Part shown: in pieces, positions 5,629 to 7,538 of the stretch | Position numbering within the stretch: position 1 is the stretch's first letter | Layout of the letters: each line of letters starts with the position of its first letter | Assembly (NCBI GenBank): GCA_964577145.1 | Contig: CAZNXM010000057.1 | Location: 1 to 7,538 of the forward strand | DNA: 7,538 bases | Reading direction: 5' to 3' | Source of the DNA: MGIIa-K1 sp964577145 | GTDB lineage: Archaea; Thermoplasmatota; Poseidoniia; Poseidoniales; Poseidoniaceae | Position numbers and translations under genes: made by a program | Notes under the pieces: model-generated | Databases searched by the model: none | What the model was told of the DNA's origin: nothing | Seen by the model: the letters and a program-made list of their open reading frames with translations, nothing else

Positions 5629-6753
5629 ATGTCTGAGACACACTCAGGAGGATCCGCTATTATTGCGGCATTTAACCCGTTGAATAACAAGTTGAATTGG
5701 TTGCTAATTGCAGTTCCAATTGCTGCATATTTTTCATTGGTTACACATAGTTCTGGGATGGCATTCTTATTCTCAATGATCGCAATAATGCCCCTTGCAT
5801 TCATCATGGGGCATGCAACTGAAGAGATTGCACTCAGGACTTCAGAATCTATTGGTGGCCTTCTCAACGCTACTTTTGGAAACGCGGTTGAAATTATCAT
5901 TGCTGCTTTAGCAATCTATACTGCATTTTCTGATCCTTCTCAAGAACAAATCATGACCGATTTAGTTCAAGCATCATTGATCGGTAGCATTCTTGGTAAT
6001 CTTCTACTCGTTCTCGGTCTTTCCCTCCTATGGGGGGGTTACAAGCACCAAGTACAGAGTTTCAATCAAGATGCCCTCTCAATGAATGGCTCTTTGCTAA
6101 TGCTAGCAGTTCTTGCCCTCATTATTCCTGCAGCATTCCATCATTCTGGTGGGGCTGAAGGGAGTATAACGCAATTATCGAGATATGCTTCCATTGTTCT
6201 ATTAGCGATGTATGGATTTGCATTATTATTCCAACTCAAAACCCATTCTTTCTTATTTGCAACTGAGGGTCCAAGCGATGGTCATGACGAACCATCGATG
6301 TCGAATAGAGATGCATGGACTCTTCTCATACTTGCAACGATTTTTGTTGCCTGGATGGCTGAAATTCTGGTTCACAGTGTAGATGAAGCTGCTACAGATT
6401 GGGGACTTCCTACAATATTCATTGGTGTGATTCTTCTACCATTCTTCGGTAATGCTGCAGAACACTTCACGGCAGTAATCGTTGCAGGTAAGGACAAAAT
6501 GGACCTATCGTTAGCAATAGCGATAGGAAGCAGCGTGCAAATTGCGGTATTTGTTGCGCCCTTGATGGTTGTATTTGCTTGGCTATTGGGCGTCGGACTT
6601 TCACTGGAATTCGGCATTCTAGAAACAGCGGCCACATTCATGAGTGTCTTAGTTGCTAATTTCATTCTAAATGATGGTAAAACCAACTGGCTTGAAGGAA
6701 GTATGCTTCTTGCATGTTATGTCATCTTGGCTCTTAGTTTCCTCATGTCCTGA
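5629..6753 (+). CDS. Calcium/proton exchanger, CaCA superfamily CAX type
   Basis: This polytopic membrane antiporter (374 residues) is expected to expel Ca2+ in exchange for H+. Both alpha-repeat signatures of the CAX family are present with their ion-coordinating acidic residue: GNAVEIIIAA at 84-93 (E88) and GNAAEHFTAV at 274-283 (E278). The companion helices GSILGNLLLVLG (119-130) and GSSVQIAVFVAP (300-311) are also intact. The two halves are inverted repeats joined by a polar, acidic loop at about 212-228 (GPSDGHDEPS), as in microbial CAX proteins. About eleven hydrophobic segments are visible and the length is normal. The gene starts 14 bp after the surface-protein stop with its own ribosome site, so co-transcription is likely. 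Other divalent cations or Na+ cannot be ruled out as substrate from sequence alone. Confidence 0.93.
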   Translation: MSETHSGGSAIIAAFNPLNNKLNWLLIAVPIAAYFSLVTHSSGMAFLFSMIAIMPLAFIMGHATEEIALRTSESIGGLLNATFGNAVEIIIAALAIYTAFSDPSQEQIMTDLVQASLIGSILGNLLLVLGLSLLWGGYKHQVQSFNQDALSMNGSLLMLAVLALIIPAAFHHSGGAEGSITQLSRYASIVLLAMYGFALLFQLKTHSFLFATEGPSDGHDEPSMSNRDAWTLLILATIFVAWMAEILVHSVDEAATDWGLPTIFIGVILLPFFGNAAEHFTAVIVAGKDKMDLSLAIAIGSSVQIAVFVAPLMVVFAWLLGVGLSLEFGILETAATFMSVLVANFILNDGKTNWLEGSMLLACYVILALSFLMS

Positions 6754-6785
6754 GGTTAGAACGAGAGAAAACACCACAACCGGGA

Positions 6786-6798
6786 TGCACTCTGTGCA
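6786..6798. repeat. Small inverted repeat TGCAC-TCT-GTGCA upstream of the last gene
   Basis: Five-base perfect arms with a three-base loop lie 11 bp before the ATG at 6810 in the 56 bp spacer after the exchanger gene. It could be a weak hairpin in the mRNA or a small operator. No T-tract follows, so it is not a convincing terminator. Confidence 0.3.
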
Positions 6799-6809
6799 CT
6801 TTGAGCCCG

Positions 6810-7538
6810 ATGGATACACCTGGAATGATTTGGGACAAAATCGACTCTTGGGCAGGGCCAAGTATCGGATTATTGATGATTGGATTAGCCATTTATCTGA
6901 TGTTTAGAGGTGCAAAGCGAATCAAATTACTTTCATTTCTTACCGGTTGTGGGATAGGATATCTTTCCAGCACAATTCTGTATGAGAATCTCGGCGACAT
7001 GATTTCTGCGTCGGAAAGTGATTTCACATTTACCGCAACAATAGCTTGTGGTATTGTGATGTTCTTGGCAGTCGGTTTGCTTTCATTAGCGATTACTGTT
7101 TACATATCCCTCCATGTGATGCTATGGACAATAGCGATGATAGAAATGAATGGATATGATGTCAAAACAGAAGTGATGGGCGTTCTTGTAGCAGTGATAT
7201 CTTGGTTGGTAAATCGCTATCTCAGAAAGCGCCTCTTCCTCTTTGGTTCTGCTGCGATCGCTTCGATGATGGCACTTTACGGCTACTTGATATTGAGTGG
7301 TCAAAGTCCCTCAGAGATCAGTATCAGTGACCCAACTCTTCAGTTGGTAGGTCTTGCGTTATTCATCAATTCAGTACTAATTCAGCGCCAAGGGATGAAG
7401 CAGTTGGCCAAGGAGAAGGAAGAGAAGGAAATTCAGAAGGAATACGAGCGTGAAAGTGATGTGTATGGCCGTGGGCGTTTCATGGAGCCAGATATCTTAG
7501 CTGCTGCTTCTAGTGCTGAGCGGCAACAATTCCGTTGA
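6810..7538 (+). CDS. Polytopic membrane protein, TMEM198/DUF4203-like, with charged C-terminal helix
   Basis: The protein has 242 residues with about six or seven hydrophobic segments (near 16-33, 40-58, 74-97, 98-113, 121-136, 143-163, 176-191). A strongly charged helix follows at 193-217, rich in Lys and Glu and likely coiled coil, then a soluble tail to 242. The glycine-spaced pattern FRGAKRIKLLSFLTGCGIGYL (32-52) and the later RLFLFGSAAIASMM (141-154) recall the repeated helices of TMEM198/DUF4203 proteins. That likeness is by eye and tentative. The frame can also be read from TTG 6801 or ATG 6825; ATG 6810 is preferred because TTG is rarer and 6825 would trim the charged N-terminus. No good Shine-Dalgarno precedes any of them. 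It lies 56 bp after the exchanger gene on the same strand. The stop codon is the last three bases of the window. Confidence 0.75.
   Translation: MDTPGMIWDKIDSWAGPSIGLLMIGLAIYLMFRGAKRIKLLSFLTGCGIGYLSSTILYENLGDMISASESDFTFTATIACGIVMFLAVGLLSLAITVYISLHVMLWTIAMIEMNGYDVKTEVMGVLVAVISWLVNRYLRKRLFLFGSAAIASMMALYGYLILSGQSPSEISISDPTLQLVGLALFINSVLIQRQGMKQLAKEKEEKEIQKEYERESDVYGRGRFMEPDILAAASSAERQQFR

Noticed and set aside
5322..5636. Plus-strand Met/Thr/Arg-rich open frame
   Set aside because: It is a shifted reading of the surface-protein tail. The composition is produced by the repeated GAY and AAR codons.
5011..5643. Minus-strand open frame with a long serine run
   Set aside because: It is the antisense of the GAY Asp-codon tract of the surface protein. 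Low-complexity Ser here is a mirror artefact with no domain or ribosome site.
6032..6038. Run of seven G in the exchanger gene as a possible frameshift or phase-variable tract
   Set aside because: The frame is intact through it (WGG) and both alpha-repeat motifs on either side are in the same frame. One short run is not evidence of phase variation.
6671..6907. Plus-strand 78-codon open frame spanning the exchanger end and the last gene
   Set aside because: It overlaps two well-supported genes in another frame and shows no family features.
1..7538. CRISPR array, insertion sequence, integrase or toxin-antitoxin genes
   Set aside because: No regularly spaced direct repeats, transposase or integrase motifs, or typical toxin-antitoxin pairs are visible. 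The tRNA shows no duplicated 3' end suggesting an integrated element.

Overview
The window looks archaeal. The best fit is a planktonic Thermoplasmatota/Poseidoniales (Marine Group II)-like euryarchaeon, but this is an inference from gene content and not a proven placement. Supporting signs are an initiator tRNA with the GGG:CCC anticodon-stem signature and an A-U terminal pair, an archaeal-type AK6/Fap7 adenylate kinase, a CDP-alcohol phosphatidyltransferase, a stand-alone Lrp/AsnC effector domain, and a large secreted protein built of fibronectin-III-like modules.

Layout. Positions 1-57 hold the 3' two thirds of a plus-strand initiator tRNA-Met, cut by the window edge. A two-gene minus-strand unit faces it: the Lrp/AsnC-type effector domain (780-1037) followed by a helical, TPR-like protein (68-754). 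From about 1100 onward everything reads on the plus strand: AK6-type kinase (1103-1591), CDP-alcohol phosphatidyltransferase (1641-2309), a 1057-residue membrane-anchored surface protein (2441-5614), a Ca2+/H+ exchanger (5629-6753) and a polytopic membrane protein of unknown role (6810-7538). The last stop codon coincides with the window end. The only gene-poor stretches are short. The most notable is 2310-2440, a GC-rich spacer with three consecutive potential hairpins.

How the genes may work together. The two divergent units share a short region (1038-1102) with one TTTAA core that is correctly spaced to serve both strands. The plus-strand genes combine a ribosome-assembly/nucleotide enzyme with envelope genes: lipid head-group synthesis, a surface glycoprotein and ion transport. 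The surface protein ends in a transmembrane helix and a cytoplasmic tail with 16 consecutive Asp residues followed by a Lys/Arg block. Its stop codon lies only 14 bp before the Ca2+/H+ exchanger. An Asp-rich, possibly Ca2+-binding tail linked to a Ca2+ transporter is the most interesting hypothesis here; it is inference, not demonstrated.
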